Shown in pieces: positions 41,925 through 50,837 of a stretch of DNA of 62,956 nucleotides. A program made the position numbers and the translations under genes. Within the stretch, counting starts at the first letter, position 1. Each line of letters starts with the position of its first letter. The stretch comes from Clostridium sp. AM33-3 (GTDB taxonomy: Bacteria; Bacillota; Clostridia; Lachnospirales; Lachnospiraceae), in NCBI RefSeq assembly GCF_003480315.1, contig NZ_QUIV01000005.1:102653-165608 (forward strand), read 5' to 3'. The notes under the pieces were generated by a model. That model had not been told where the DNA came from, searched no databases, and worked only from the letters and a program-made list of their open reading frames with translations.

Positions 41925-42548
41925 TTAAAACTGTTTTAAATCCTCTTTCATTTCCACGATAAACTCATGATTCTGGGAAGTTTTGTGGCGCTGTGCCTGA
42001 ATCAGCTCATGCATTTCCTGCACACAGGTCTCAAGGTCATCATTCACCAGAATGTAATCGTAGCGGTCCATGAACTCAGCCTCTTCCACCGCGCGTTTTA
42101 AGCGGCTTTTGATGACCTCATCTGTTTCTGTGCCGCGTCCCCGCAGTCTGCGTTCCAGTTCTCCAGCGCTTGGCGGTGTCACAAACAAAAGCAGTGTGTC
42201 CGGAAACCTTTCCTTCACCTTTAAGGCGCCCTGGATCTCAATTTCCAGAATGACGTTCTTTCCGGCTTCCAGCTGCTCCATGACATAGCTCTTCGGAGTC
42301 CCGTAATAGTTTCCTACATAGCAGGCATGCTCGATCAGCGCATCTTCCGCGATCATCTGCTCAAACTGGTCTTTCGTTTTGAAGAAATACTCTCTTCCAT
42401 CCACTTCTCCCTCACGCGGTCCGCGTGTAGTGGCAGAAATAGATAACGCATACTGGTCTGCATGTTCTGAAAGCAGTGCTTTCATCAAAGTGCCCTTTCC
42501 TGCTCCCGAAAAGCCGGAAACAACCGCTAAAACTCCTTTACGGCTCAT
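41925..42548 (-). CDS. gmk: Guanylate kinase
   Basis: 207 aa. P-loop VVSGFSGAGKGTLMKAL, then the GMP-binding ATTRGPREGEVDGREYFF, and LEIEIQGAL. It phosphorylates GMP to GDP. The ATG at 42548 follows GAGG by seven bases; a longer frame to 42623 overlaps yicC and repeat C, so I reject it. In many Firmicutes remA (DUF370) lies between yicC and gmk; it is absent here. Confidence 0.96.
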   Translation of the reverse strand: MSRKGVLAVVSGFSGAGKGTLMKALLSEHADQYALSISATTRGPREGEVDGREYFFKTKDQFEQMIAEDALIEHACYVGNYYGTPKSYVMEQLEAGKNVILEIEIQGALKVKERFPDTLLLFVTPPSAGELERRLRGRGTETDEVIKSRLKRAVEEAEFMDRYDYILVNDDLETCVQEMHELIQAQRHKTSQNHEFIVEMKEDLKQF

Positions 42549-42585
42549 ATTTAATCCTCGATTCTTTACTCGTTCTGTGATTATT

Positions 42586-42614
42586 CGTAACTGTTCAGTA
42601 CCTTCACAGTCACG
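42586..42614. repeat. Short copy of repeat C between yicC and gmk
   Basis: CGTAACTGT (42586-42594) and ACAGTCACG (42606-42614) form an 8-of-9 bp hairpin. The intervening TCAGTACCTTC matches the arrangement at 20020-20046. Confidence 0.6.
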
Positions 42615-42615
42615 A

Positions 42616-43494
42616 TTATTCAATATTCTGAATCTGCTCTCTGACTTTTTCGATCTCAGTCTTTAATGCAATGGCCTTATCACAAATCTCCAGATCGGTG
42701 GATTTGGACAGTGTGGTATTGGCCTCACGGTTCATCTCCTGTGCGATAAAGTCCAGCTTACGGCCTACGCTGCCGCCTGCTTCCAGCTCTTTTCTGGTAG
42801 CATCAATATGACTGTGGAGACGCACCATCTCCTCATCTACACAAATCTTGTCGGCATAGATGGTAACCTCGGTAGCAATGCGCCCCTCATCAAGTGGGGT
42901 GCTGCCCAGAAGCTCTCTGACCTTATCCTCCAGTTTCTGGCGGTATTCGGTCAGGATGACCGGGGAGCGTTCCTCGATAAAAGCCACCAGACTGCTCATG
43001 TAATCCAGCTTGCCAAGCAGATCTTCCTTTAATTTTTCGCCCTCCTGAACGCGGGAATCCACAAATTTCTTTGCGGCCTCCTCGACGGCTCCTGAAAGCT
43101 GCTGCCAGATCCGGTCTTCATCCTCCGGGGCCTGGTCCATGGTCAGAACCTCCGGCATGCGGGCCAGTCCTGATACGGTAACATCGTTTTTGATGCCGAA
43201 CTGTTCTTCCATCTGTTTGAAGCAGCTCATATACTCTGCAGCAAGGGAGCTGTTATACTTTAAGCACATCTTCTCTTCTGTGTAGTCTTCGTAGTTGATG
43301 AATACATCGACCTTTCCACGCTGAATATAAGTTTTTAACAGATTGCGGATGCCTGCCTCAAAGTAGTTGAACTTCTTTGGCAGCTTGATGCTTAAATCGA
43401 GATAGCGATGGTTGACTGCCTTCATTTCTACGGAAATCTTGCATTCCGCAGTAACAATCTCGCACCGGCCAAATCCGGTCATGCTCTTTATCAT
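42616..43494 (-). CDS. YicC/YloC family endoribonuclease
   Basis: 292 aa. N-terminal SMTGFGRCE and VNHRYLDLSIKLPK near residue 30, and C-terminal RKLDFIAQEMNREANTTLSK, are the two family signatures. YicC and its Bacillus homologue YloC act as endoribonucleases. The ATG at 43494 follows AAAGGAG at a long 12-base spacing. It has its own consensus promoter, back-to-back with that of rqcH. Confidence 0.92.
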   Translation of the reverse strand: MIKSMTGFGRCEIVTAECKISVEMKAVNHRYLDLSIKLPKKFNYFEAGIRNLLKTYIQRGKVDVFINYEDYTEEKMCLKYNSSLAAEYMSCFKQMEEQFGIKNDVTVSGLARMPEVLTMDQAPEDEDRIWQQLSGAVEEAAKKFVDSRVQEGEKLKEDLLGKLDYMSSLVAFIEERSPVILTEYRQKLEDKVRELLGSTPLDEGRIATEVTIYADKICVDEEMVRLHSHIDATRKELEAGGSVGRKLDFIAQEMNREANTTLSKSTDLEICDKAIALKTEIEKVREQIQNIE

Positions 43495-43527
43495 GATGTC
43501 GTCTACTCCTTTGCCATAGATAAAAGT

Positions 43528-43556
43528 ATTATAATTCAAATGGAAAAACAAGTCAA
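43528..43556 (-). promoter_or_regulatory. SigA-type promoter TTGACT-17-TATAAT for yicC
   Basis: Reading leftward, TTGACT (43556-43551), 17 bases, then TATAAT (43533-43528). Confidence 0.82.
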
Positions 43557-43584
43557 CGGCTTCGTGGCAATCGGTTTTGCGTTC

Positions 43585-43613
43585 TTGTAAATTTTCATGG
43601 AATCCTGTATAAT
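43585..43613 (+). promoter_or_regulatory. SigA-type promoter TTGTAA-17-TATAAT for rqcH
   Basis: TTGTAA at 43585-43590, 17 bases, TATAAT at 43608-43613. It is divergent from the yicC promoter, with the -35 boxes about 30 bases apart. Confidence 0.8.
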
Positions 43614-43660
43614 TGGAAGAATCGTAATATTTACTTCATATAAAGGAGCTGTATTGTAAG

Positions 43661-45406
43661 ATGGCATTTGACGGAATTGTAATCGCGAACCTGGTCCATG
43701 ATATCCGGCAGAAGTTAGAGGGCGGCAAGATCAACAAGATTGCCCAGCCGGAGAAGGATGAGCTGATGTTCACGGTAAAAAATAATAAAGAAACCCTGCG
43801 TCTCTCGGTATCAGCCAGCGCAAGCCTGCCCCTGGTATACTTCACCGAGACCAACAAGCCAAGCCCGCTGACCGCACCGAACTTCTGCATGCTGCTGAGA
43901 AAGCATATCGGAACCGGACGCATCGTCAAAGTATCCCAGCCGGGACTTGAGCGTATCATCGAGTTTGAGATCGAGCACCTCGATGAGCTGGGAGATCTGA
44001 GAAAGAAACGCCTCATCATTGAGCTGATGGGCAAGCACAGCAACATCATCTTCTGTAAGGAAGATGGCACCATCTTAGACAGCATCAAGCATGTCTCCGC
44101 CCAGGTCAGCTCCGTGCGCGAGGTTCTGCCGGGCCGGATGTATTTCATCCCGCACACCACCGATAAGGAAGACCCCCTCACCATTTCCGAGGAGACCTTT
44201 GCAAATGTCATCGGCAGCACCCCGGCTCCGGTTCAGAAGGCTTTGTATCAAAAACTTACCGGAATCAGTCCCATCATCGGCACGGAAATCTGCCATCTCG
44301 CCTCCATTGACGGGGACCGTTCCGCCAACGAGCTTTCTCCGGCAGAGCTGACTCATTTATACCACATGTTTGATCTGCTGATGGAGGATGTCAAAAACGG
44401 CAGGTTTACGCCGAACATCATCTACCGCAGTGAGGAACCGGTGGAGTTTGCTTCCGTCCCACTGACCTGCTATGATTCTGCGGAGTATCAGGCCAAGTCC
44501 TTTGACTCCATCAGCCGCCTGTTAGACTCCTACTACTCCGAGAAGAGCGCTGTGACCCGCATCCGCCAGAAATCCGTAGACTTAAGAAAGATTGTCCAGA
44601 CTGCCCTGGAGCGGAACTATAAAAAATACGACCTGCAGGAAAAGCAGTTAAAGGATACCGAAAAGCGTGACAAATATAAGGTATACGGCGAGCTGTTAAA
44701 TACCTACGGTTATGAGTTAAAGGGCGGGGAAAAAGAGCTGAAATGCCTGAATTACTATACCAATGAAGAGGTAAGGATCCCGCTGGATCCACAGCTTTCC
44801 GCACAGGAAAACTCCCAGAAATTCTTTGCGAAATATAATAAGCTGAAACGTACCTTCGAGGCCCTGAGTGACCTGACCTTAGAGACAAAGCAGGAAATTG
44901 ACCACTTAGAATCCATCAGTACCGCCCTGGATATCGCACTGAAGGAGGATGATCTGGTACAGATCAAGGAAGAGCTGATGGAATTCGGCTTTGTGAAGAA
45001 ACGTCCCTACGGCGCCAAAAAGCCGAAGATCACCAGCCGTCCGTATCACTACCGCTCCACAGACGGATTCGATATTTACGTTGGAAAGAACAACTACCAG
45101 AACGAGGAAGTGACCTTCAAGATTGCCAACGGCAATGACTGGTGGTTCCATGCCAAAGGAATTCCTGGTTCCCATGTAGTAGTCCGGACCGAGGGCAAAG
45201 AGCTTCCGGACCGTACCTTCGAGGAAGCCGCTGCCCTGGCTGCCTGGTACTCCAAAGGCCGGGACAATGATAAGGTCGAGATCGACTATATTCAGAGAAA
45301 GCATGTGAAAAAGGCGGCCGGAGGTGCTCCGGGATTCGTCATCTATCATACGAATTATTCGCTGATGGCTGAGCCGAGGCTGGTGCTGCAGGAAGTAACC
45401 GGCTAA
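43661..45406 (+). CDS. rqcH: RqcH (NFACT family), ribosome-associated quality control
   Basis: 581 aa. NFACT-N begins FDGIVIANLVHDI, then an HhH region, a long coiled coil (residues about 290-430, rich in Lys/Glu/Leu), and NFACT-R near residues 450-575 (FDIYVGKNNYQNEEVTFKI, DWWFHAKGIPGSHVV). RqcH recruits tRNA-Ala to stalled 50S subunits and adds C-terminal alanine tails for degradation. AAAGGAG precedes the ATG. It is monocistronic with its own terminator. Confidence 0.94.
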   Translation: MAFDGIVIANLVHDIRQKLEGGKINKIAQPEKDELMFTVKNNKETLRLSVSASASLPLVYFTETNKPSPLTAPNFCMLLRKHIGTGRIVKVSQPGLERIIEFEIEHLDELGDLRKKRLIIELMGKHSNIIFCKEDGTILDSIKHVSAQVSSVREVLPGRMYFIPHTTDKEDPLTISEETFANVIGSTPAPVQKALYQKLTGISPIIGTEICHLASIDGDRSANELSPAELTHLYHMFDLLMEDVKNGRFTPNIIYRSEEPVEFASVPLTCYDSAEYQAKSFDSISRLLDSYYSEKSAVTRIRQKSVDLRKIVQTALERNYKKYDLQEKQLKDTEKRDKYKVYGELLNTYGYELKGGEKELKCLNYYTNEEVRIPLDPQLSAQENSQKFFAKYNKLKRTFEALSDLTLETKQEIDHLESISTALDIALKEDDLVQIKEELMEFGFVKKRPYGAKKPKITSRPYHYRSTDGFDIYVGKNNYQNEEVTFKIANGNDWWFHAKGIPGSHVVVRTEGKELPDRTFEEAAALAAWYSKGRDNDKVEIDYIQRKHVKKAAGGAPGFVIYHTNYSLMAEPRLVLQEVTG

Positions 45407-45435
45407 CAAGATGCGCCTCCGGGCGCACACCCAAA

Positions 45436-45472
45436 GAGGGACCGGGCAGATTTCAACTCTGCCCGGTCCCTC
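45436..45472. terminator. Perfect 15-bp hairpin between convergent rqcH and ogt
   Basis: GAGGGACCGGGCAGA (45436-45450) pairs completely with TCTGCCCGGTCCCTC (45458-45472). T-tracts are short. It lies between the rqcH stop (45406) and the ogt stop (45478). Confidence 0.8.
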
Positions 45473-45477
45473 CAAAC

Positions 45478-46020
45478 TTACAGCGCTGTTCCCTTCTTGG
45501 GAATGAAAAAGTGGCTCATATCAGTATGTTCCAGCTTAAGCAGTGCTGCTTTTTTCTCTATGCCTCCTGCATATCCCGTCAGGCTGCCGTTACTTCCGAC
45601 CACCCGGTGACAGGGAATGATAATGGAAATCGCATTATGCCCCACTGCACCGCCTGCCGCCTGCGCAGACATACCGGGAGTCCTTTTCACGGCAGCCAGC
45701 TGTCTGGCAATCTCCCCGTAGGTTGTGGTCTGCCCGTATGGAATCTGCAATAAAATCTGCCATACTGACTGCCGGAAAGCTGAACCGGCAGGATGAAGGG
45801 GCGGGGTGAAGGCCGGCTTTTTCCCAGAAAAATATACATCCAGCCATTCTTTTGTTTCTGACAGAACCGGTGTTTCCCGGGAAATATGTTTGTCCGGAAG
45901 TGTACTGGCAAAATACTTCTGCCCGCTAAACCATAAGCCGGTAAGTCCGATTTCATCCGCAGCCAGCAGAATTTCTCCCAATTTTGATTTGTATATACAA
46001 GTGTATACCATATTTTTCAT
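45478..46020 (-). CDS. ogt: Methylated-DNA-[protein]-cysteine S-methyltransferase
   Basis: 180 aa. The acceptor cysteine is in IIPCHRVVGSNGSLTGYAGG near residue 145, preceded by the helix-turn-helix stretch IPYGQTTTYGEIARQLA. It removes O6-alkyl groups from guanine by self-alkylation. The N-terminus has a normal ogt domain. The ribosome site is weak (AGTTGTAG). It is 36 bases from the CydC-like gene stop, and probably read through from that operon. Confidence 0.92.
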   Translation of the reverse strand: MKNMVYTCIYKSKLGEILLAADEIGLTGLWFSGQKYFASTLPDKHISRETPVLSETKEWLDVYFSGKKPAFTPPLHPAGSAFRQSVWQILLQIPYGQTTTYGEIARQLAAVKRTPGMSAQAAGGAVGHNAISIIIPCHRVVGSNGSLTGYAGGIEKKAALLKLEHTDMSHFFIPKKGTAL

Positions 46021-46056
46021 ATTCTACAACTCAACCGATGGATTATAAAAACAGAA

Positions 46057-47724
46057 CTAATGCCGGAATTTCTCTGCATTCAGGATCCGCTCACATCCTG
46101 TCAGCGTGCTTGCACGGTGAGAAATCAACAACAGCGTCTTTCCCGCGTACTCTGTCTCCAGGGTATGCAGCAGTTCCTTCTCGTGCAGTGCATCCAGCGC
46201 GCTGGACGGCTCGTCCATCAGGCAGACATCCGGATTTCTGAGAAGCACCCGCGCAATGCCGATACGCTGACGCTCTCCGCCAGAAAGCCGCGCGCTCATC
46301 TGCCCCATATCGGTGTCATAGCCATCTGGCAGAGTTTCAATAAACTCTGCGATTCCGGCACGTTTTGCTGCTGTTTTGATCTCTTCCACCGTAGCATCCG
46401 GCTTTGCAATACCAATATTTTCCGCGATCGTCGCGTCAAACAGGTAGGTATCCTGTTCCAGAAACGCGATACGCTGATGCAGTTCCGTAAAGCTGATCTG
46501 CTCAATCGGGATGCCATTGATGAGGATCTGCCCTTTTGTCGGCGCATAAAACCGCAGAAGCAGACGCAGGATCGTGGATTTTCCCGCGCCGGACTCCCCG
46601 GCAATGCCGACCCGGTCCCCTTTTTTGATGATATAATCAAAATGCTCCAGGATATTTTTCTGTGTGCCCGGATAAGCAAAGGTCACATCCCGGAACTCAA
46701 TGGTCTCGATCTCGCCGCAGGGAACCGGATGCTCCGGTTCCCTGGTCTCCGGCTCTGCATCTTCAATTTTAAAGATACGTTCTGCCGCCGCATAGCTCTC
46801 CAGCAGGCTCGTCACCACAAAGGTCAGGCTGAAGGTGGAAGACAGAGAAGCCGTTGCCGCAAAGGACAGGGCAATGGTTCCCACCGGATGATTGATACCG
46901 CGGGATGCCAGCACGCCGGCGCACACCAGAATCAGGATTCTTGCCAAGTACACGAAAAAGTTCGGGAAGGATGCTATGGTCTGGCGGTGCAAAGTCAGCC
47001 CCAGAGCCGCCTGATTCACCTTCAAATTCGCTTGTTCCACCACCTGCATGCGGCGATGTCCGGCGCCGAAAATCTGAATATCCCGGATGCTGTAGACACT
47101 CTCCAGAATCTTGGATTTCAGATCCCCAAGCCGTTCCCGATAACGCATGCCGATCCCCCGGCCGGCCTTTAATGCCACAAGCGGAAGCACCACGCTGATG
47201 ATCAGGTAAATTGGGATCAGCACCAGGGCATACAGCGGATTTACACACCAGGCGATCACCACCGTTGTTGTCGGAAGCAGGATGACCGTAAACATCGGCC
47301 CGATGGTGTGGGCAAAAAAGTATTCCAGCGTCTCAATATCCGACACCGCGATGTTCATCACATCACCGGTCTCCCGCCCGATCAGATACGCCGGAGCGAT
47401 GCGGTCGATGGCATTGAACAGATGCACCCGCATCTTTGCCAGAATGCCATAAGCACCCAGATGGGAAAACACACCCTCCAGATAGCGGCAGACCGCGATC
47501 AGGACCGCGCAAACTGCCGTCAGGGCCGCATAAATTCCGGCTCCGTCACTAAATCCGGCCGCAGCTAAAAGCCACAGGGCTCCAAAGCCCATCAGTCCCA
47601 TATGTGACAGGGCTCCAAGGGTACTGGCCAGCGTGGAGATGCCAATATATTTCCAGATTGGGCGTCCCATCATCAGAAGGCGGTAATTCATCTCTTTCAT
47701 CGAATAACTGAATTTCCGTTTCAT
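46057..47724 (-). CDS. ABC exporter, CydC-like (ATP-binding/permease fusion)
   Basis: 555 aa, six helices (residues 25-300) plus an ATPase: Walker A GIAGESGAGKSTIL, signature LSGGERQRIGIA, Walker B VCLMDEPSSALD, H loop ISHR. The family exports glutathione/cysteine or haem for cytochrome bd assembly, but no cydAB is in this window, so the substrate is open. The protein ends about 15 residues after SHR (CERILNAEKFRH), shorter than usual because the last strand is missing. Its start overlaps the CydD-like stop by four bases. Confidence 0.82.
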   Translation of the reverse strand: MKRKFSYSMKEMNYRLLMMGRPIWKYIGISTLASTLGALSHMGLMGFGALWLLAAAGFSDGAGIYAALTAVCAVLIAVCRYLEGVFSHLGAYGILAKMRVHLFNAIDRIAPAYLIGRETGDVMNIAVSDIETLEYFFAHTIGPMFTVILLPTTTVVIAWCVNPLYALVLIPIYLIISVVLPLVALKAGRGIGMRYRERLGDLKSKILESVYSIRDIQIFGAGHRRMQVVEQANLKVNQAALGLTLHRQTIASFPNFFVYLARILILVCAGVLASRGINHPVGTIALSFAATASLSSTFSLTFVVTSLLESYAAAERIFKIEDAEPETREPEHPVPCGEIETIEFRDVTFAYPGTQKNILEHFDYIIKKGDRVGIAGESGAGKSTILRLLLRFYAPTKGQILINGIPIEQISFTELHQRIAFLEQDTYLFDATIAENIGIAKPDATVEEIKTAAKRAGIAEFIETLPDGYDTDMGQMSARLSGGERQRIGIARVLLRNPDVCLMDEPSSALDALHEKELLHTLETEYAGKTLLLISHRASTLTGCERILNAEKFRH

Positions 47725-49460
47725 TCTGCCACCTCCATTGCCTGCTGGCGCACCACCAGTTCTTTGTAAAGTCCGGCCTCTGCCATCAGGACTTCATGAG
47801 TCCCATGCTGGGCCACCCTGCCATCTCTCAGCACATAAATGCAGTCTGCATTCTGCACGGAGGACATGCGATGGGAAATAATGATGAGCGTCCGGCTCTC
47901 GGCCAGATATCCGATGGTTTTCCAGATTTCTTTCTCACTCTGCGGATCCACGCTGGATGTTGCCTCATCAAAGATCATGTACTCTGCCCTGGAAAGCAGC
48001 GCCCGGGCAATGCCCATCTTCTGGCGCTGTCCGCCGGATAAAGAGCTTCCGGCATTTCCAACATCGGAATCCAGCCCCTTACTCTGGGAACGGATAAAAG
48101 CGCCAAGTCCTGCTTCTTCCAGTGCCTCTAAAAGCGCAGCATCCTTTGCGTCCGGGTCCGCTAACAGCAGGTTCTCCCGGATCGTACCGGAAAACAGATT
48201 GACCTGCTGCGGCACCATGGCAATGTGTTTTCGCAGCTCCTCCGGCTTCATGCTGCAGTAATCTTTTCCTTCTATATAGATTTTTCCGGATAGCGGGTCG
48301 CAAAACCGCATCAGAAGAGATGCCGTTGTGGATTTTCCGCAGCCGGATAAGCCCACCAGCGCAGCCACCGTTCCTTTTGGAACCGTCAGGGAAATATCCT
48401 GCAAGGCTCTGCTTCGGCCCTCGTATCCATAGGAAACATGATCCATGCGGATTCCCTCAAAATGCTTCGGATCTTCCGGAAGGGACGGCTCGTACGGACG
48501 GGAGGTATCGGTATCCAGGATCTCCTCCACCTTACCTGCCGCAGCGATCGCTGTCAGTGCGCTGTGGGAAGCGTTCATCAGCTCCTTTACGGCAGAGAAA
48601 TAGCTGTAGGAAAGCATCAGCACAATCAAAGCCTGAGCAATGGTCATGCTGCCATCCGCAATGCGGCCAGCGGAATTTACCAGTGCAAACAGAATGGCCG
48701 CGTAAATCATGGCTTCCGTTACCAGGAAGGACGTAAAGTTGACTTTCATAAAACAGTTGATGTTGTAGTTTAAAATATCTGCCTTCTCCCCCAAAATCCG
48801 GGAATGCTCCTGATCCCGGTTAAAGAGCTTCAGCGTGGTCAGACCCCGCAGGCTGTCCATGTAATAGCCGGTCATATCATCCAGAGATTTCCAGTAAGTC
48901 TTTCGGATCTGCTCAATCCGGCAGCGGAACAGATTATTCACCGGAAGCAGCACCAGAGAAACGGCCAAAAGCAGCAGAGCCACAGGCATGGAAATGTTTT
49001 TTAAATGAAAGAACAGATAAACCGGTGCCAGAATGCTGCAGATCAGGCTCGGCAGATAAGTGCTGAAATACATCTGCATCTGCTCCACCGCATCCACCGA
49101 AGCAGTGATAGCCGAAACCGGTCCGATCTTTTCAATGCCTCCTGCATCCAGCTCCAGTACCCTGGAAAAGATCATACGGCGCATACTGGTTCTCGCTTCG
49201 GCTGCTGTCTTGTATTCCAGCAGGCCCTTCCCCATCTGTGCGCAGAACGTGAACAGCGCCACCACAAGTGCCCCACGGATGGCACTGCCCGCCGATGACA
49301 GCGCCTCCTGCGGCTCAAACAGACTGCCCAGGAATCCGGCAATGATCTCAGCCAGCGCTGTAGTGCCGACCAGCGTCAGAAAGCTCACACCGGCAATAGC
49401 CAGGATCCAGAGCCAGAGACCCCGGGCCAGGCGCAGCAGTGTTTTGTTCATGAAAAGCAT
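47721..49460 (-). CDS. ABC exporter, CydD-like (ATP-binding/permease fusion)
   Basis: 579 aa. Six transmembrane helices (residues 15-300) and a complete ATPase: Walker A GLSGCGKSTTASLL, signature LSGGQRQKMGIA, Walker B YMIFDEATSSVD, H loop ISHRMS. It pairs with the gene downstream by a 4-base overlap, to form a heterodimeric exporter. GAGGGG lies nine bases upstream of ATG 49460. CydDC is the nearest assignment, with reservations because cydAB is absent here. Confidence 0.82.
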   Translation of the reverse strand: MLFMNKTLLRLARGLWLWILAIAGVSFLTLVGTTALAEIIAGFLGSLFEPQEALSSAGSAIRGALVVALFTFCAQMGKGLLEYKTAAEARTSMRRMIFSRVLELDAGGIEKIGPVSAITASVDAVEQMQMYFSTYLPSLICSILAPVYLFFHLKNISMPVALLLLAVSLVLLPVNNLFRCRIEQIRKTYWKSLDDMTGYYMDSLRGLTTLKLFNRDQEHSRILGEKADILNYNINCFMKVNFTSFLVTEAMIYAAILFALVNSAGRIADGSMTIAQALIVLMLSYSYFSAVKELMNASHSALTAIAAAGKVEEILDTDTSRPYEPSLPEDPKHFEGIRMDHVSYGYEGRSRALQDISLTVPKGTVAALVGLSGCGKSTTASLLMRFCDPLSGKIYIEGKDYCSMKPEELRKHIAMVPQQVNLFSGTIRENLLLADPDAKDAALLEALEEAGLGAFIRSQSKGLDSDVGNAGSSLSGGQRQKMGIARALLSRAEYMIFDEATSSVDPQSEKEIWKTIGYLAESRTLIIISHRMSSVQNADCIYVLRDGRVAQHGTHEVLMAEAGLYKELVVRQQAMEVAE

Positions 49461-49637
49461 GTTTTGTTTCCCCTCATCTTTCTCTTATTTTCTCAGTATA
49501 TGCGGCGCAGGGATCGTTCCCGTTCCGCTTTTGCCGCAACGCATTTATTTATTAGTATATCCGTTTTCACCGGATGCAGCAATATGCAAATGCTCTCTGT
49601 AATTAAGAAATAAATCTTAATTACCGCAAACTGACCA
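49461..49637. other. Intergenic region, upstream part
   Basis: Contains GC-rich TGCGGCGCAGGGATCGTTCC segments and an AT-rich part. No reading frame is credible here; the leftward promoter of the exporter pair must lie here but was not identified. Confidence 0.4.
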
Positions 49638-49665
49638 TTGCAATCTCTCTGAAATTGATTATAAT
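49638..49665 (+). promoter_or_regulatory. SigA-type promoter TTGCAA-16-TATAAT for the HD-domain gene
   Basis: TTGCAA (49638-49643), 16 bases, TATAAT (49660-49665), 60 bases before the start codon. Confidence 0.72.
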
Positions 49666-49724
49666 ACGGGTTGTAAAAATATGAACCATAACGAAATCTC
49701 AATCTGAGAGGTGATCCACACCCT

Positions 49725-50216
49725 ATGAAAGCAAAAATTTTCTTATCCTCCAGACTCCAGAGACTTCTGGCCGACACCATCCGGGAACTGGCAAGGCAGG
49801 GAAGATTCTACGAAGAAAAGGAGGCCATGCAGCATGGCTCTACAACCATCTACCGGCACAGCGTCCATGTAGCATACGTCAGTCTTTTTCTCATGGAAAA
49901 ATGGCAGTTTCCGATGGATGAGGCCTCCCTGGTGAAAGGCGCTCTGCTGCACGATTATTTTTTATATGACTGGCATGAAAACGATGCCTCCCACCGGCTT
50001 CATGGCTTCCGCCATCCGGGAACGGCCTTACGAAATGCCACGCGGGACTACGCCTTAAATCAGCGGGAGAAAAATACGATTGCCCGGCATATGTTCCCGC
50101 TGACGCCCATCCCGCCGCAGTGCCGGGAGGCATGGCTGGTCTGCTTTGCGGATAAATGGTGCGCCATGGAAGAAACCCTGCGCCCGGCATACCGCAGATT
50201 TTTTTGTAGAAATTAA
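49725..50216 (+). CDS. HD domain phosphohydrolase-like protein
   Basis: 163 aa. The metal-binding HD motif is GALLHDYFLYDWHE near residue 75, with the preceding YRHSVHVAYVSLFLM near 45 and IARHMFPLTP near 120, as in small HD hydrolases. The substrate is not known; nucleotides are typical for the fold. GAGAGGTG lies about 11 bases before the ATG. Its stop overlaps the convergent Nudix gene stop by four bases. Confidence 0.78.
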   Translation: MKAKIFLSSRLQRLLADTIRELARQGRFYEEKEAMQHGSTTIYRHSVHVAYVSLFLMEKWQFPMDEASLVKGALLHDYFLYDWHENDASHRLHGFRHPGTALRNATRDYALNQREKNTIARHMFPLTPIPPQCREAWLVCFADKWCAMEETLRPAYRRFFCRN

Positions 50217-50785
50217 TCATTTTTCTTCATCTTCTCCACAAGCTTTCCATATACCCGCTCCACAAACCAGGGCTCTGTGGATTTCTTCAGGGCTTCCTCC
50301 GGCGTAAACCAGCCCACGCCGCTGTTCTCATCTTCCTTCACGAAAACCTGCTCTTCTGAATCTGCTTCCAGAAGATATGTCACATTCAAATGCAGATGGC
50401 TGGATACATATTTTCCCCGCTTCACATGTCCGTCTACCGTCAAAGATTCCAGAGAAAAAATTTTCTCTGACACCGGGCGCACACCGGAAATTCCGGCCTC
50501 TTCCTTCACCTCCCGGATCGCCACTGCCAGCAGATCTGTCTCACCGTCTGCATGACCGCCCAGCCAGGACCAGGAATCATAAATATTGTGATACACCATC
50601 AGAACCCTGCTCCGATCCTTATTGACCACCCAGGCCGAGGCTGTCATATGTGCCACGGTATTATCCCGGGAAAATGCATCGTCCTGAGTCTCGATCCAAT
50701 TCAGGATCAGGGACTTGTCCATTTCCTCCTGCTCGTTAAAAGGCTGATATGTCCTTATTGACTCCATCAGTTCCTGTCTGTCCAT
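50213..50785 (-). CDS. NUDIX hydrolase
   Basis: 190 aa. The Nudix box GGHADGETDLLAVAIREVKE continues with EAGI (residues about 90-112), matching GX5EX7REUXEEXGU. Preceding VVNKDRSRVLMVYHNIYDSW is typical of metabolite/nucleotide hydrolases. The substrate cannot be inferred. I chose the ATG at 50785, nine bases after AAGGAG; longer frames lack a site. The gene is convergent with the HD gene (stop codons overlap). Confidence 0.82.
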   Translation of the reverse strand: MDRQELMESIRTYQPFNEQEEMDKSLILNWIETQDDAFSRDNTVAHMTASAWVVNKDRSRVLMVYHNIYDSWSWLGGHADGETDLLAVAIREVKEEAGISGVRPVSEKIFSLESLTVDGHVKRGKYVSSHLHLNVTYLLEADSEEQVFVKEDENSGVGWFTPEEALKKSTEPWFVERVYGKLVEKMKKND

Positions 50786-50837
50786 TCCAATACGCTCCTT
50801 TTTCATGGTTGGTAAAAATACTTCGCAAAATCCTGCC

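Noticed and set aside
46093..46112. A 15-mer (GCGTGCTTGCACGGT) of repeat A inside the CydC-like gene
   Set aside because: It encodes the conserved SHRAS H-loop in frame, so it is a chance match.
46057..49460. Complete cytochrome bd operon
   Set aside because: Only the CydDC-like ABC pair is present; no cydA or cydB sequence was found nearby.
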